Source of the DNA: Dryocola clanedunensis subsp. sulfonylureivorans
GTDB lineage: Bacteria; Pseudomonadota; Gammaproteobacteria; Enterobacterales; Enterobacteriaceae
Assembly (NCBI RefSeq): GCF_016756775.1
Contig: NZ_JAERMU010000013.1
Location: 1 to 64,000, forward strand
Direction of reading: 5' to 3'
Length of the DNA: 64,000 bases
Position 1 is the stretch's first letter. Every line of letters begins with the position of its first letter. The translations under genes and the position numbers were made by a program. Below the pieces are notes generated by a model that saw only the letters and a program-made list of their open reading frames with translations, did not search any database and was not told the DNA's origin. Below, one piece after another: positions 8,738 to 16,282 of this stretch.

Positions 8738-9916
8738 ATGTTCGATGAATGGTTCAGCCACAATATGAGTCTTGCAGAGTCCCTTTCTATTGCCGGAATA
8801 TTCTGCGGCGGAGCGCTGGTTTTCATAATATTCAAATTTTTCATCTCCCGGCTCATCGTCAGGAAGCTCATAGGTTGTGCAAGCTGCCACAGCGATGACA
8901 TCAATAAGAAGACACGGGTTTACAATAAAATCGCGCTGATTGCAGGGCTACTCACTGCCCTGATACTGACGAATTACTTACCCTATGTGCCAACTGCAGT
9001 GATGAAAGTGATGGTACCGGTGAACACCAGCCTGCTCATCGCCACGGTGGCCTGGTTTATATTGAACTTCCTCGATACGGTTTATAGCAATTATTCACTA
9101 CGGGCGCGCACCAGTAACCTCTCCATTAAAGGTTATATGCAGCTGGCAAAAATAGTTGTCTTTTCAAGCTCGCTGGTCTTAATTGTCGCGTCCCTGGCCG
9201 ATAAATCACCGTTTATCATTTTGTCCAGCCTGGGCGCGGCCGCTGCCATTATTTTGTTTTTATTTCAGCATACCTTGATCTCTTTAGTCGCCAACTTGCA
9301 GGTCTCTTCTTCTAACGCCATTCGTCTGGGAGACTGGGTTGAGATCCCGCACCTGAATATCGATGGTATCGTGACGGATCTGGCTCTGCATACGACTACC
9401 GTACAGAACTGGGATAATACCGTTTCCAGCGTGCCAACCAAGACGTTCATCACTGAACATTTCACGAACTGGCAGCCCATGTTCTCCTCCGGTGGCAGAA
9501 GGATCAAGCGCTCGATATTTATCGATCAGCAAAGCTTAAGATTTGTGGATAAGGAGATAGCCGCATCACTGAATACGCTGTCAAATTTAACCACTCTGGA
9601 TTTCTTTGAGTTTGATGAGACAAAAGTGCTGATAAGTAACCTGACAATCTTCAGAGAATTTGTCACAAACTACCTGAAATCTCGTCCCGATATTCGTCAG
9701 GATATGACCATCATGGTCCGCCAGGGCGCGCCATGCTCGGAAGGGCTACCGGTTGAAATCTATTGCTTCACCTCGAAAGTAAGCTGGATAGAACATGAGA
9801 CAATACAGGCCGAAATTGTGGAGTTTTTGATCCCCATTACCCACTATTTCTTTCTGCGTATTTACCAGAAACCCTCCGGTGAAGATGTTGCCAGCGTTCT
9901 GACGGCAAACAATTGA
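8738..9916 (+). CDS. MscS-family mechanosensitive channel (YbdG-like)
   Basis: 392 residues. The ATG at 8738 is preferred because GGAGA (8724-8728) is 9 nt away; the in-frame ATG at 8729 directly abuts that site. Five hydrophobic segments come first. They are followed by the MscS pore and beta-domain signature: a glycine/alanine-rich helix (SSLGAAAAIILFLFQHTLISLVANLQV, shown here only as its ends SSLGAAAA and LVANLQV), then RLGDWVEI and the VQNWDNTV strand. Closest in layout to E. coli YbdG, a small-conductance channel used under osmotic downshift. It stands alone, next to amn. Confidence 0.8.
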   Translation: MFDEWFSHNMSLAESLSIAGIFCGGALVFIIFKFFISRLIVRKLIGCASCHSDDINKKTRVYNKIALIAGLLTALILTNYLPYVPTAVMKVMVPVNTSLLIATVAWFILNFLDTVYSNYSLRARTSNLSIKGYMQLAKIVVFSSSLVLIVASLADKSPFIILSSLGAAAAIILFLFQHTLISLVANLQVSSSNAIRLGDWVEIPHLNIDGIVTDLALHTTTVQNWDNTVSSVPTKTFITEHFTNWQPMFSSGGRRIKRSIFIDQQSLRFVDKEIAASLNTLSNLTTLDFFEFDETKVLISNLTIFREFVTNYLKSRPDIRQDMTIMVRQGAPCSEGLPVEIYCFTSKVSWIEHETIQAEIVEFLIPITHYFFLRIYQKPSGEDVASVLTANN

Positions 9917-10071
9917 TGGCACAGCCTCGCCCCATCTGCGACAGAAAAGTGGGCGGCCGTGTCGCTGTTTAAGTTTTCACATTCCTGCTACATCCCTCTT
10001 CCGTTCTGGCGCGGCCATGACATACTGACTGGACCCGCGTCCACCCGGCATGCCCGGAAGAAGGAGAAATA

Positions 10072-11532
10072 ATGAACAATGACGCTACACACTACGGGCT
10101 GACGCCCGAGCAGGCTCTCGATAAACTTGAATCCCTTTTTGATGAAGCGGTAAGCGCGCTGCGTGAGGCCATCGATACCTACACGCGAGTAGGTACCCTC
10201 CCCGACCCAATTGCCCGCACGGCTGGCCTGTTTGTCTACCCGGAACTGCGGGTTAGCTGGAATGGCACAACGAACAAACCAAATAAAACCAGGGCCTACG
10301 CGCGCTTTACCCATTCTGGTAGCTACACCACCACCATCACCCGCCCCTCGCTTTTCCGCCCTTATCTTTTCGAGCAGCTCACCCTGCTGCATGAAGATTA
10401 CGGCGCGCATATTGAAGTTGGCCCATCACAGCATGAAATCCCTTATCCGTACGTGATTGATGGCTCCAGCCTGTCGCTGGACCGCTCGATGAGCGCGGAT
10501 TTAACCCGTCACTTCCCAACGACCGAGCTGGCACAAATTGGCGATGAAACGGCCGACGGCCTGTTCCATCCGACGGAGTTTTACCCGCTCTCCCATTTTG
10601 ATGCCCGCCGTGTGGATTTCTCTCTTGCTCGCCTGCGCCATTACACGGGCACACCGGTTGAGCACTTCCAGTCGTTCGTGCTGTTTACCAACTACACCCG
10701 CTACGTGGATGAGTTTGTGCGCTGGGGCTGCCAGCAAATCCTCGATCCTGAAAGTCCCTATGTGGCGCTTTCCTGTGCCGGTGGCGTATGGCTGACGGCG
10801 GATTCGGAGGCTCCTGAAGAAGCCATTTCAGATCTGGCGTGGAAGAAGCACCAGATGCCGGCCTGGCACCTCATTGATGCCAAAGGTACGGGGATCACGC
10901 TGATTAACATCGGCGTTGGCCCGTCGAACGCGAAAACCATCTGCGACCACCTGGCCGTACTGCGCCCGGACGCATGGCTGATGATTGGCCACTGTGGCGG
11001 CCTGCGCGAGAGCCAGACGATTGGCGACTATGTGCTGGCCCACGCCTATTTACGCGACGATCACGTACTGGATGCCGTACTGCCTCCGGATATCCCAATC
11101 CCAAGCATCGCCGAGGTGCAGCGTGCGCTCTACGATGCAACCAAGCTGGTCAGCGGCATGCCGGGTGAGGAAGTTAAGCAGCGGCTGCGTACGGGTACCG
11201 TCGTCACCACCGACGATCGCAACTGGGAGCTGCGCTATTCGGCGTCAGCGCTGCGCTTTAACCTCAGCCGCGCCGTCGCCATCGATATGGAAAGCGCAAC
11301 CATTGCAGCCCAGGGCTATCGCTTCCGCGTCCCGTACGGCACCTTGTTATGCGTTTCGGATAAGCCGCTGCACGGCGAGATTAAGCTACCGGGTCAGGCA
11401 AACCGCTTTTACGAGGGGGCGATTTCCGAGCATTTACAGATCGGTATTTGCGCCATCGACCTGCTGCGCGCCGAAGGCGAGCGCCTGCACTCACGTAAAC
11501 TGCGCACCTTTAACGAGCCGCCTTTCCGCTGA
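10072..11532 (+). CDS. amn: AMP nucleosidase
   Basis: 486 residues, essentially the E. coli Amn length (484). The enzyme splits AMP into adenine and ribose 5-phosphate and so controls AMP levels. The N-terminal AMP-nucleosidase-specific domain (about residues 1-180) precedes the phosphorylase fold, with GVGPSNAKTICDHLAVLRPDAWLMIGHCGGL (ends GVGPSNAK and IGHCGGL) and the IDMESATIAAQGY signature near the C-terminus. AAGGAG lies 6 nt before the ATG. Its position beside tRNA-Asn is as in E. coli. Confidence 0.97.
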   Translation: MNNDATHYGLTPEQALDKLESLFDEAVSALREAIDTYTRVGTLPDPIARTAGLFVYPELRVSWNGTTNKPNKTRAYARFTHSGSYTTTITRPSLFRPYLFEQLTLLHEDYGAHIEVGPSQHEIPYPYVIDGSSLSLDRSMSADLTRHFPTTELAQIGDETADGLFHPTEFYPLSHFDARRVDFSLARLRHYTGTPVEHFQSFVLFTNYTRYVDEFVRWGCQQILDPESPYVALSCAGGVWLTADSEAPEEAISDLAWKKHQMPAWHLIDAKGTGITLINIGVGPSNAKTICDHLAVLRPDAWLMIGHCGGLRESQTIGDYVLAHAYLRDDHVLDAVLPPDIPIPSIAEVQRALYDATKLVSGMPGEEVKQRLRTGTVVTTDDRNWELRYSASALRFNLSRAVAIDMESATIAAQGYRFRVPYGTLLCVSDKPLHGEIKLPGQANRFYEGAISEHLQIGICAIDLLRAEGERLHSRKLRTFNEPPFR

Positions 11533-11623
11533 GCATCATCCAGTATTTTCATCAGAAAAAACCGGTAAGCGCGGTAGGTTGCTGCAATTAACAGCAGTTG
11601 AACGCAATTGTTCAAATCAGGCT

Positions 11624-11652
11624 TTGACAACCTCCGCGCACCTCGCTAACAT
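11624..11652 (+). promoter_or_regulatory. Promoter of the first tRNA-Asn gene
   Basis: TTGACA at 11624-11629 and TAACAT at 11647-11652 with 17-bp spacing, about 19 bp before the tRNA 5' end. A GCGCC-rich stretch lies between the -10 box and the gene, like the discriminator of stringently controlled tRNA promoters. Confidence 0.8.
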
Positions 11653-11670
11653 GCGCCCCGTTCACACGAT

Positions 11671-11746
11671 TCCTCTGTAGTTCAGTCGGTAGAACGGCGG
11701 ACTGTTAATCCGTATGTCACTGGTTCGAGTCCAGTCAGAGGAGCCA
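11671..11746 (+). tRNA. tRNA-Asn(GTT), first copy
   Basis: 76-nt gene with encoded CCA, matching E. coli tRNA-Asn as I recall it. The anticodon GTT is at 11704-11706. It is identical to the second copy at 15226-15301. Confidence 0.98.
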
Positions 11747-11755
11747 AATTAGAAA

Positions 11756-11787
11756 AGCCCGCTTAAGGAAACTTAAGCGGGCTTTTT
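11756..11787 (+). terminator. Intrinsic terminator of the first tRNA-Asn
   Basis: 12-bp perfect stem AGCCCGCTTAAG/CTTAAGCGGGCT with loop GAAA, followed by TTTTT. The same terminator follows the second tRNA-Asn. Confidence 0.95.
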
Positions 11788-11875
11788 GCTTTTGCGTGAC
11801 CCGTCCTGAATAGCGCTGGTTTACCGGACGACGCCTCGCTTTTTGACCTGCGGTTCGCGTCATCCGTAGACAGAA

Positions 11876-12529
11876 TTAAATTTCGGTCAGGATCTCGCTC
11901 ATGGCCAGGCGGGATTTCGGCAGTCCGGCGTTGAAATCTTCCACGCTGCGGTAGCCGACTGGCACGATCACAAGGCTGGTATAGCCCTTCTCGCGCAGGC
12001 CAAACTCCTCATCCAGGATGCGTGCGTCAAAGCCTTCAATCGGCACCGCGTCGATATTCAGCGTGGAGACGCCCAGCAGGAAATTGCCGACGTTCAGATA
12101 GACCTGTTTCTCCATCCAGTGCTGCGCGTCTTTCAAATCAAAGCGGTGCATATTCACGAAGTAAGAGCGACCTTTGTGCTGACCTTCCATTGCCTGCTGG
12201 CTGGCGAAACGCCCGTCGGCATGCTCTTTTTCCAGCAGCGTTTGCAGATGAGTTTCGTCGATGGCCGTTTTTGCACAGAAAACGACGACGTGGGAAGCGT
12301 CCAGAACTTTACGCTCGTTAAACACATAGAAGCCGGAGGTGGCTTTGGCGATGCGTGCTTTCGCTTCATCGCTGCTGGCGAGAATAAAATGCCACGGCTG
12401 GGAGTTAGTGCTGGACGGGCTAAGGCGCAGCAGATCTTTGACTTTAGCGATATCCTCTGCGCTGATTTTTTTCGTCGCGTCGAACGCTTTGGTTGAGTAA
12501 CGAGAGGACGCTGCATCAATAATGTTCAT
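11876..12529 (-). CDS. NfsB-like oxygen-insensitive NAD(P)H nitroreductase/dihydropteridine reductase
   Basis: 217 residues, the size of E. coli NfsB. FMN-binding and dimer motifs of that family are present: R..STKAFD near the N-terminus, [13 protein letters not shown] (residues about 36-48), [21 protein letters not shown] (ends VFNERK and FCAKTA), and [13 protein letters not shown] with DAVPIEGFD. It should reduce nitroaromatics or quinones by two-electron steps. It is divergent from a LysR-type gene 130 bp away, its likely regulator. Since nfsB itself lies elsewhere in E. coli, this may be a paralogue rather than the main enzyme. Confidence 0.85.
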   Translation of the reverse strand: MNIIDAASSRYSTKAFDATKKISAEDIAKVKDLLRLSPSSTNSQPWHFILASSDEAKARIAKATSGFYVFNERKVLDASHVVVFCAKTAIDETHLQTLLEKEHADGRFASQQAMEGQHKGRSYFVNMHRFDLKDAQHWMEKQVYLNVGNFLLGVSTLNIDAVPIEGFDARILDEEFGLREKGYTSLVIVPVGYRSVEDFNAGLPKSRLAMSEILTEI

Positions 12530-12659
12530 GATTATTCCCTGAGTTAGTTAACATAGGTCGCAAAGACTTTTGCGACCGGAGCCATAGCGTTATGTTACCC
12601 GGCGCCGGGCTTTCGAGAAACAGACCAATAAAAACAACACTTATCCTCGGGGAGTGAAA

Positions 12660-13571
12660 ATGCTCAGGCTGGAAGATCTTACTTTGTTTGTCAGGGCAAG
12701 CGCGCTAAACAGTTTTAGCGAAACCGCTCGCGAAGCAGGACTGCAGCCTGCGCAGGTCAGCACAGCCATTAAGCGGCTGGAGAAAATCCTCAACGTTCGT
12801 CTTTTTGCGCGCTCCACCCGCAGCCTGCGCCTGACGCCGGAGGGCGAAAACTGGCTGCCCTATGCTATTGAGGCATTGCAGGCGCTGGAAACAGGTATGG
12901 AGCAGATCCAGCCGGCAAACGATGAGGTACGCGGCGTGCTACAAATTGCCGTCCCCTCCGATCTGGGCCGCAATATCATGCTGCGTGTGTTTCAGGCGTT
13001 CCGTCACCGTCATCCCGCCCTGCAGCTGAAGATCCTCTTTTCCGATCAAATCGCCGACGTGTTTAAAGACCCTGTTGATATCGCTTTTCGCTACGGTATC
13101 AACGACGACGCGTCATTCGTCGCCCTCCCCCTCGCCCCGAACAATCGCCGCGTTATCGTCGCCTCGCCTGGCTATCTGGAACGTTTCGGCGAGCCCAAAA
13201 CCATCGCGGATTTAACCCACCACAATGCGCTGACCTATTTGCTCAAAGGACGGGTATTCGACAAGTGGACATTCACGCAGGATGGCAACGTGCATCACGT
13301 CGCGGTGAAAGGCTCGATGATGAGCGATGATGCCGAGGTGATACGCCGTCTGGCTATCAGCGGCGAAGGCATTGCGTTCAAGTCATGGCTGGACGTCAGC
13401 GAGGATGTCGCCGCAGGCAGGCTGAAGGTGCTGCTCGAACAGTATCAGGGCGATGCGGTGCCGCTGAGCCTGATTTGCCCACACCGCAAGCAGCTCTCTG
13501 CTACGGTGCGGTTGCTGCATGAAGCAGTGAAGCAGCGCTGTGACGCGCTGCTCGAAGGTTTGCCGCAATAA
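12660..13571 (+). CDS. LysR-family transcriptional regulator
   Basis: 303 residues from the ATG at 12660 (GGGGAG about 5 nt upstream; the in-frame GTG at 12654 overlaps that site). The N-terminal winged helix-turn-helix (residues about 1-60, LEDLTLFVRASALNSFSETA start, AQVSTAIKRLE recognition helix) is followed by a type-2 periplasmic-binding-like effector domain. It resembles the AaeR/DsdC-like group only in general form; ligand unknown. The divergent nitroreductase gene is the natural target. It converges on yeeO with a 4-bp gap. Confidence 0.85.
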   Translation: MLRLEDLTLFVRASALNSFSETAREAGLQPAQVSTAIKRLEKILNVRLFARSTRSLRLTPEGENWLPYAIEALQALETGMEQIQPANDEVRGVLQIAVPSDLGRNIMLRVFQAFRHRHPALQLKILFSDQIADVFKDPVDIAFRYGINDDASFVALPLAPNNRRVIVASPGYLERFGEPKTIADLTHHNALTYLLKGRVFDKWTFTQDGNVHHVAVKGSMMSDDAEVIRRLAISGEGIAFKSWLDVSEDVAAGRLKVLLEQYQGDAVPLSLICPHRKQLSATVRLLHEAVKQRCDALLEGLPQ

Positions 13572-13575
13572 CGTC

Positions 13576-15063
13576 TCAGGCAGGGGGCAGTTCGGCTCTC
13601 TCTTCGATCTGCTGCTGGCGGATACGAGGATATTTTTTCAGCCAGCGTCCGCTTACCATGCGCCAGTAGAAGAACGCGCCGCGGACGGCCCAGTCGAAGA
13701 ACATGCCCAGCCAGACGCCCACCACGCCCATGCCCAGCACAATCCCCAGCGTATAGCCTGCCACCACGCGGCAGCCCCACATGCCGAGCATTGATACCCA
13801 CATCGCAAAGCGTGCGTCACGCGCCCCCTTCAGGCCCGCTGGCAGAACCCAGGAAGCGGCCCAAATCGGCATGAAAGCGGCGTTCATCCAGATCAGCACT
13901 TTCACCACCTCTTTCACGTCATCTTCATGCGTGTAGAACGAGGCAAACAACCCGGCGAAAGGCGCGGTGCCCCAGGCGATAATCGTCAGTCCAATAGTGG
14001 AGAGCCAGAAGACATGGCGCAGCTGCCGCTCCGCCTGGCCAATCTGGCCTTTACCCAGCCGCCTGCCGACAATGATCGTCGAGGCGGAGCCAAGGGCGTT
14101 GCCCGGCAGGTTAATGAGTGAAGCGATGGAGAAGGCAATGAAGTTACCGGCGATAACGTTGGTGCCCATCCCGGCGACGAACATCTGCGTCAGCAGCTTC
14201 CCGCCGTTGAACAGCACGGATTCAATACTGGCCGGGATACCAATGCCGAGGACTTCCCAGAGAATATTGAGTTTTAGCGGCGTGAAGTAGCTTTTCAGCG
14301 AAATGCGCAGCGCCGGGTTAAAGCCAATCATCAGCACATAAACAATGCCGATGGCACCGATATAGCGGGAAATAGTCAGCCCCAGGCCCGCCCCGACAAA
14401 CCCCATCCCCTGCCAGCCAAAGAGGCCGTAGATCAGCACGCTGCTGATCATAATGTTAAGAATGTTCATGCCGCCGTTGATCAGCAGAGGGATTTTGGTA
14501 TTGCCCGCCCCGCGCAGCGCCCCGCTGCCGATCAAGGCAATGGCTGCCGCGGGGTAGCTCCAGACCGTGGTTTGCAGATAAGAGAGCGCCAGGGCTTTCA
14601 CTTCCGGCGTCGCATTTCCCGCAATGACGTTAATGATGGCCTCCCCGGCAAGGTGAATACCGATGGCCAGCAGGAGGGCAATAATGGTCATTAACACAAG
14701 CGACTGCCGTGCCGCCGCGCGCGCGCGTTTCGGATCGAGCTTGCCGAGGCTGAATGCCACCACAACCGTGGTGCCCAGGTCTACCGCGGCAAAAAAGGCC
14801 ATGATCACCATGTTAAAGCTATCGGCAAGCCCGACGCCCGCCATCGCTTCTTTACCCAGCCAGCTCACCAGGAAAGTGCTCAGCACCCCCATCATTAGCA
14901 CACAGGTATTTTCCAGAAAAATAGGCACGGCCAGAGGAGTAATTTCACGCCAGAAGAGAACCCGATAACTTTTTCTTTTGGCATACCAGCGAGTGTTTGC
15001 CACGCGCTGGTGGAGTACGGCATGTAAGTTCAAGAGAGACCTGTGAGAGAGAAGTGAAACCAC
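13576..15063 (-). CDS. yeeO: MATE-family efflux pump YeeO
   Basis: 495 residues with about 12 hydrophobic segments in two MATE halves. It closely follows E. coli YeeO from RVLFWREITPLAVPIF onward, including GVLSTFLVSWLGK and GSGALRGAGNTKIPLL. YeeO exports flavins and dipeptides in E. coli, and the Enterobacter relative EmmdR is a drug/H+ antiporter. The N-terminus is uncertain: the longest frame starts at a GTG (15063), while a TTG at 15033 has AGG 6 nt upstream. It is placed between two tRNA-Asn genes as in E. coli. Confidence 0.9.
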   Translation of the reverse strand: MVSLLSHRSLLNLHAVLHQRVANTRWYAKRKSYRVLFWREITPLAVPIFLENTCVLMMGVLSTFLVSWLGKEAMAGVGLADSFNMVIMAFFAAVDLGTTVVVAFSLGKLDPKRARAAARQSLVLMTIIALLLAIGIHLAGEAIINVIAGNATPEVKALALSYLQTTVWSYPAAAIALIGSGALRGAGNTKIPLLINGGMNILNIMISSVLIYGLFGWQGMGFVGAGLGLTISRYIGAIGIVYVLMIGFNPALRISLKSYFTPLKLNILWEVLGIGIPASIESVLFNGGKLLTQMFVAGMGTNVIAGNFIAFSIASLINLPGNALGSASTIIVGRRLGKGQIGQAERQLRHVFWLSTIGLTIIAWGTAPFAGLFASFYTHEDDVKEVVKVLIWMNAAFMPIWAASWVLPAGLKGARDARFAMWVSMLGMWGCRVVAGYTLGIVLGMGVVGVWLGMFFDWAVRGAFFYWRMVSGRWLKKYPRIRQQQIEERAELPPA

Positions 15064-15182
15064 ATTTCAAATAATGATTGACTAATGCTTATCCTGCAAA
15101 GAATTTTTTGCATAAACTCGTCTGAAAAGACGACAAAATGTTGATAGAACCAGCAAACGCTCGGGCAACGGCGATTTAGCCT

Positions 15183-15210
15183 TTGACAAACCGGACGCAC
15201 TCGCTAAGAT
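15183..15210 (+). promoter_or_regulatory. Promoter of the second tRNA-Asn gene
   Basis: TTGACA at 15183-15188 and TAAGAT at 15205-15210 with 16-bp spacing, about 15 bp before the tRNA. The sequence from the -35 box to the tRNA resembles that of the first copy but is not identical. Confidence 0.75.
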
Positions 15211-15225
15211 ATGCCCCACACCGAT

Positions 15226-15301
15226 TCCTCTGTAGTTCAGTCGGTAGAACGGCGGACTGTTAATCCGTATGTCACTGGTTCGAGTCCAGTCAGAGGAGCC
15301 A
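15226..15301 (+). tRNA. tRNA-Asn(GTT), second copy
   Basis: 76 nt, identical to the copy at 11671-11746, CCA encoded. It marks the boundary between the conserved amn-yeeO block and the nfr operon, which has been placed here in a different position from E. coli. Confidence 0.98.
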
Positions 15302-15310
15302 AATTTGAAA

Positions 15311-15342
15311 AGCCCGCTTAAGGAAACTTAAGCGGGCTTTTT
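15311..15342 (+). terminator. Intrinsic terminator of the second tRNA-Asn
   Basis: Same 12-bp stem, AGCCCGCTTAAG with loop GAAA and TTTTT tract, as at 11756-11787. Confidence 0.95.
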
Positions 15343-15346
15343 GCTT

Positions 15347-15388
15347 GCTGACAATGAAGGAAAAAGCGTGGTTTTTCCTTCGTTGTGA
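15347..15388 (-). repeat. Fragment of the terminator-associated repeat (inverted)
   Basis: The reverse complement matches the right end of copies B and C: a hairpin GAAGGAAAAA, loop, TTTTTCCTTC (15356-15381 on the plus strand), then TTGTCAGC leading straight into the tRNA-Asn terminator. Only about 42 bp remain and only one terminator copy is present. The hairpin with its T-rich arm could also serve as the terminator of the ybcH-like gene that ends at 15389. Confidence 0.7.
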
Positions 15389-16282
15389 TTAGCGTCTGTC
15401 CAGCGTCCCCAGGGCCTGCGGCAAATAGCGCAGAGAGAAGTAAAGGCTGTCCTTGTGACAGGATGACTTTTTAGCAAGCAGAGCGGTAATGACCGACTCA
15501 GTTTTTGGGCTGGCGCTGAAGGTTTTTCCGGGGTTAATGCTAAATAATTCGTAGACGATACCGCTGGCAGGCGTCGCTGTCTGGCAGCCGGCCGCTGCAT
15601 CCAGATAAAGCGCGCGCTGGGCCGAATTCATTTTCCCCACGCCGCTGCCGTCCTGAACCCAGACGTTAATTCCCCTTTCTTTAACCTGACGATTCAGCCC
15701 GGCAAAACTTTCCGGCGTCATGTTTCCGGCAAAGAAGCTGCTGATGTACAAAGGTTTATCAGACACGGCCGCGAGGCCAAAGCGGGTATCACCCAGCCAT
15801 TTCAGCATTTGCTGACGCGACGTATCCTCCCGCCAGTTCAGATCGTCTATTTCTGCACTTATATACCAGCCGTCAGGTTCAATACCGCTCTTTTGCAGCC
15901 ACGAACGCGCCTGCGAAATATCCTGCGTCCGTAGATAATTCAGATAGTTGGCCTGCGCGGCAGCGGGCTGTTTTTGACGCGTGAAAAAATCAGGATCGCT
16001 GTACAAACCGACAATGAGGCGCAAACCGGCGCTACGTGCGGCAGCCGCTTTTTGCTGTAGCGCCAGGCTTTCTGACTCATGGGTAAAAGCATCGCCATAT
16101 CGAGTCCATTGCAGGATCAGTGTGTCAAACCCTTCACGACGTAGTGAATGCATCAGCGACTGCCACTTTGCTTCGCTTACCTGGTTATCCCGCAGCTGCG
16201 GCTGCCAGAAAATACCTTTCATCGCGATGGCCTGCGGGCAGATAAGCAGGAATGCCAGAAAAACAGGTGTCAGCAGTTTCAT
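15389..16282 (-). CDS. ybcH: Periplasmic DUF4434 protein, YbcH-like
   Basis: 297 residues, matching E. coli YbcH in length and in its position after nfrA. A signal peptide (about residues 1-20, ending AIAM) precedes a TIM-barrel-like DUF4434 domain, with motifs FDTLILQWTRYGD, DGWYISAEIDD, YISSFFAG and VWVQDGSGVG. The acidic residues in AEIDD suggest a glycoside-hydrolase-type site, but activity has not been shown to my knowledge. It starts one base after the nfrA stop, so it is the last gene of the operon and probably acts on or with the NGR glycan in the periplasm. Confidence 0.85.
   Translation of the reverse strand: MKLLTPVFLAFLLICPQAIAMKGIFWQPQLRDNQVSEAKWQSLMHSLRREGFDTLILQWTRYGDAFTHESESLALQQKAAAARSAGLRLIVGLYSDPDFFTRQKQPAAAQANYLNYLRTQDISQARSWLQKSGIEPDGWYISAEIDDLNWREDTSRQQMLKWLGDTRFGLAAVSDKPLYISSFFAGNMTPESFAGLNRQVKERGINVWVQDGSGVGKMNSAQRALYLDAAAGCQTATPASGIVYELFSINPGKTFSASPKTESVITALLAKKSSCHKDSLYFSLRYLPQALGTLDRR

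Noticed and set aside
9990..10071. Possible Pho box upstream of amn
   Set aside because: The sequence around ATGACATACTGAC resembles half of a CTGTCAT repeat, but the second half and the 11-bp spacing do not fit well enough.
10985..11680. Plus-strand open frame of 231 codons
   Set aside because: Alternate frame of amn that only runs past its end up to the tRNA; no ribosome binding site.
11671..15301. Genomic island or prophage between the two tRNA-Asn genes
   Set aside because: No integrase, no direct attachment repeat apart from the tRNA genes themselves, and yeeO is native here in E. coli.
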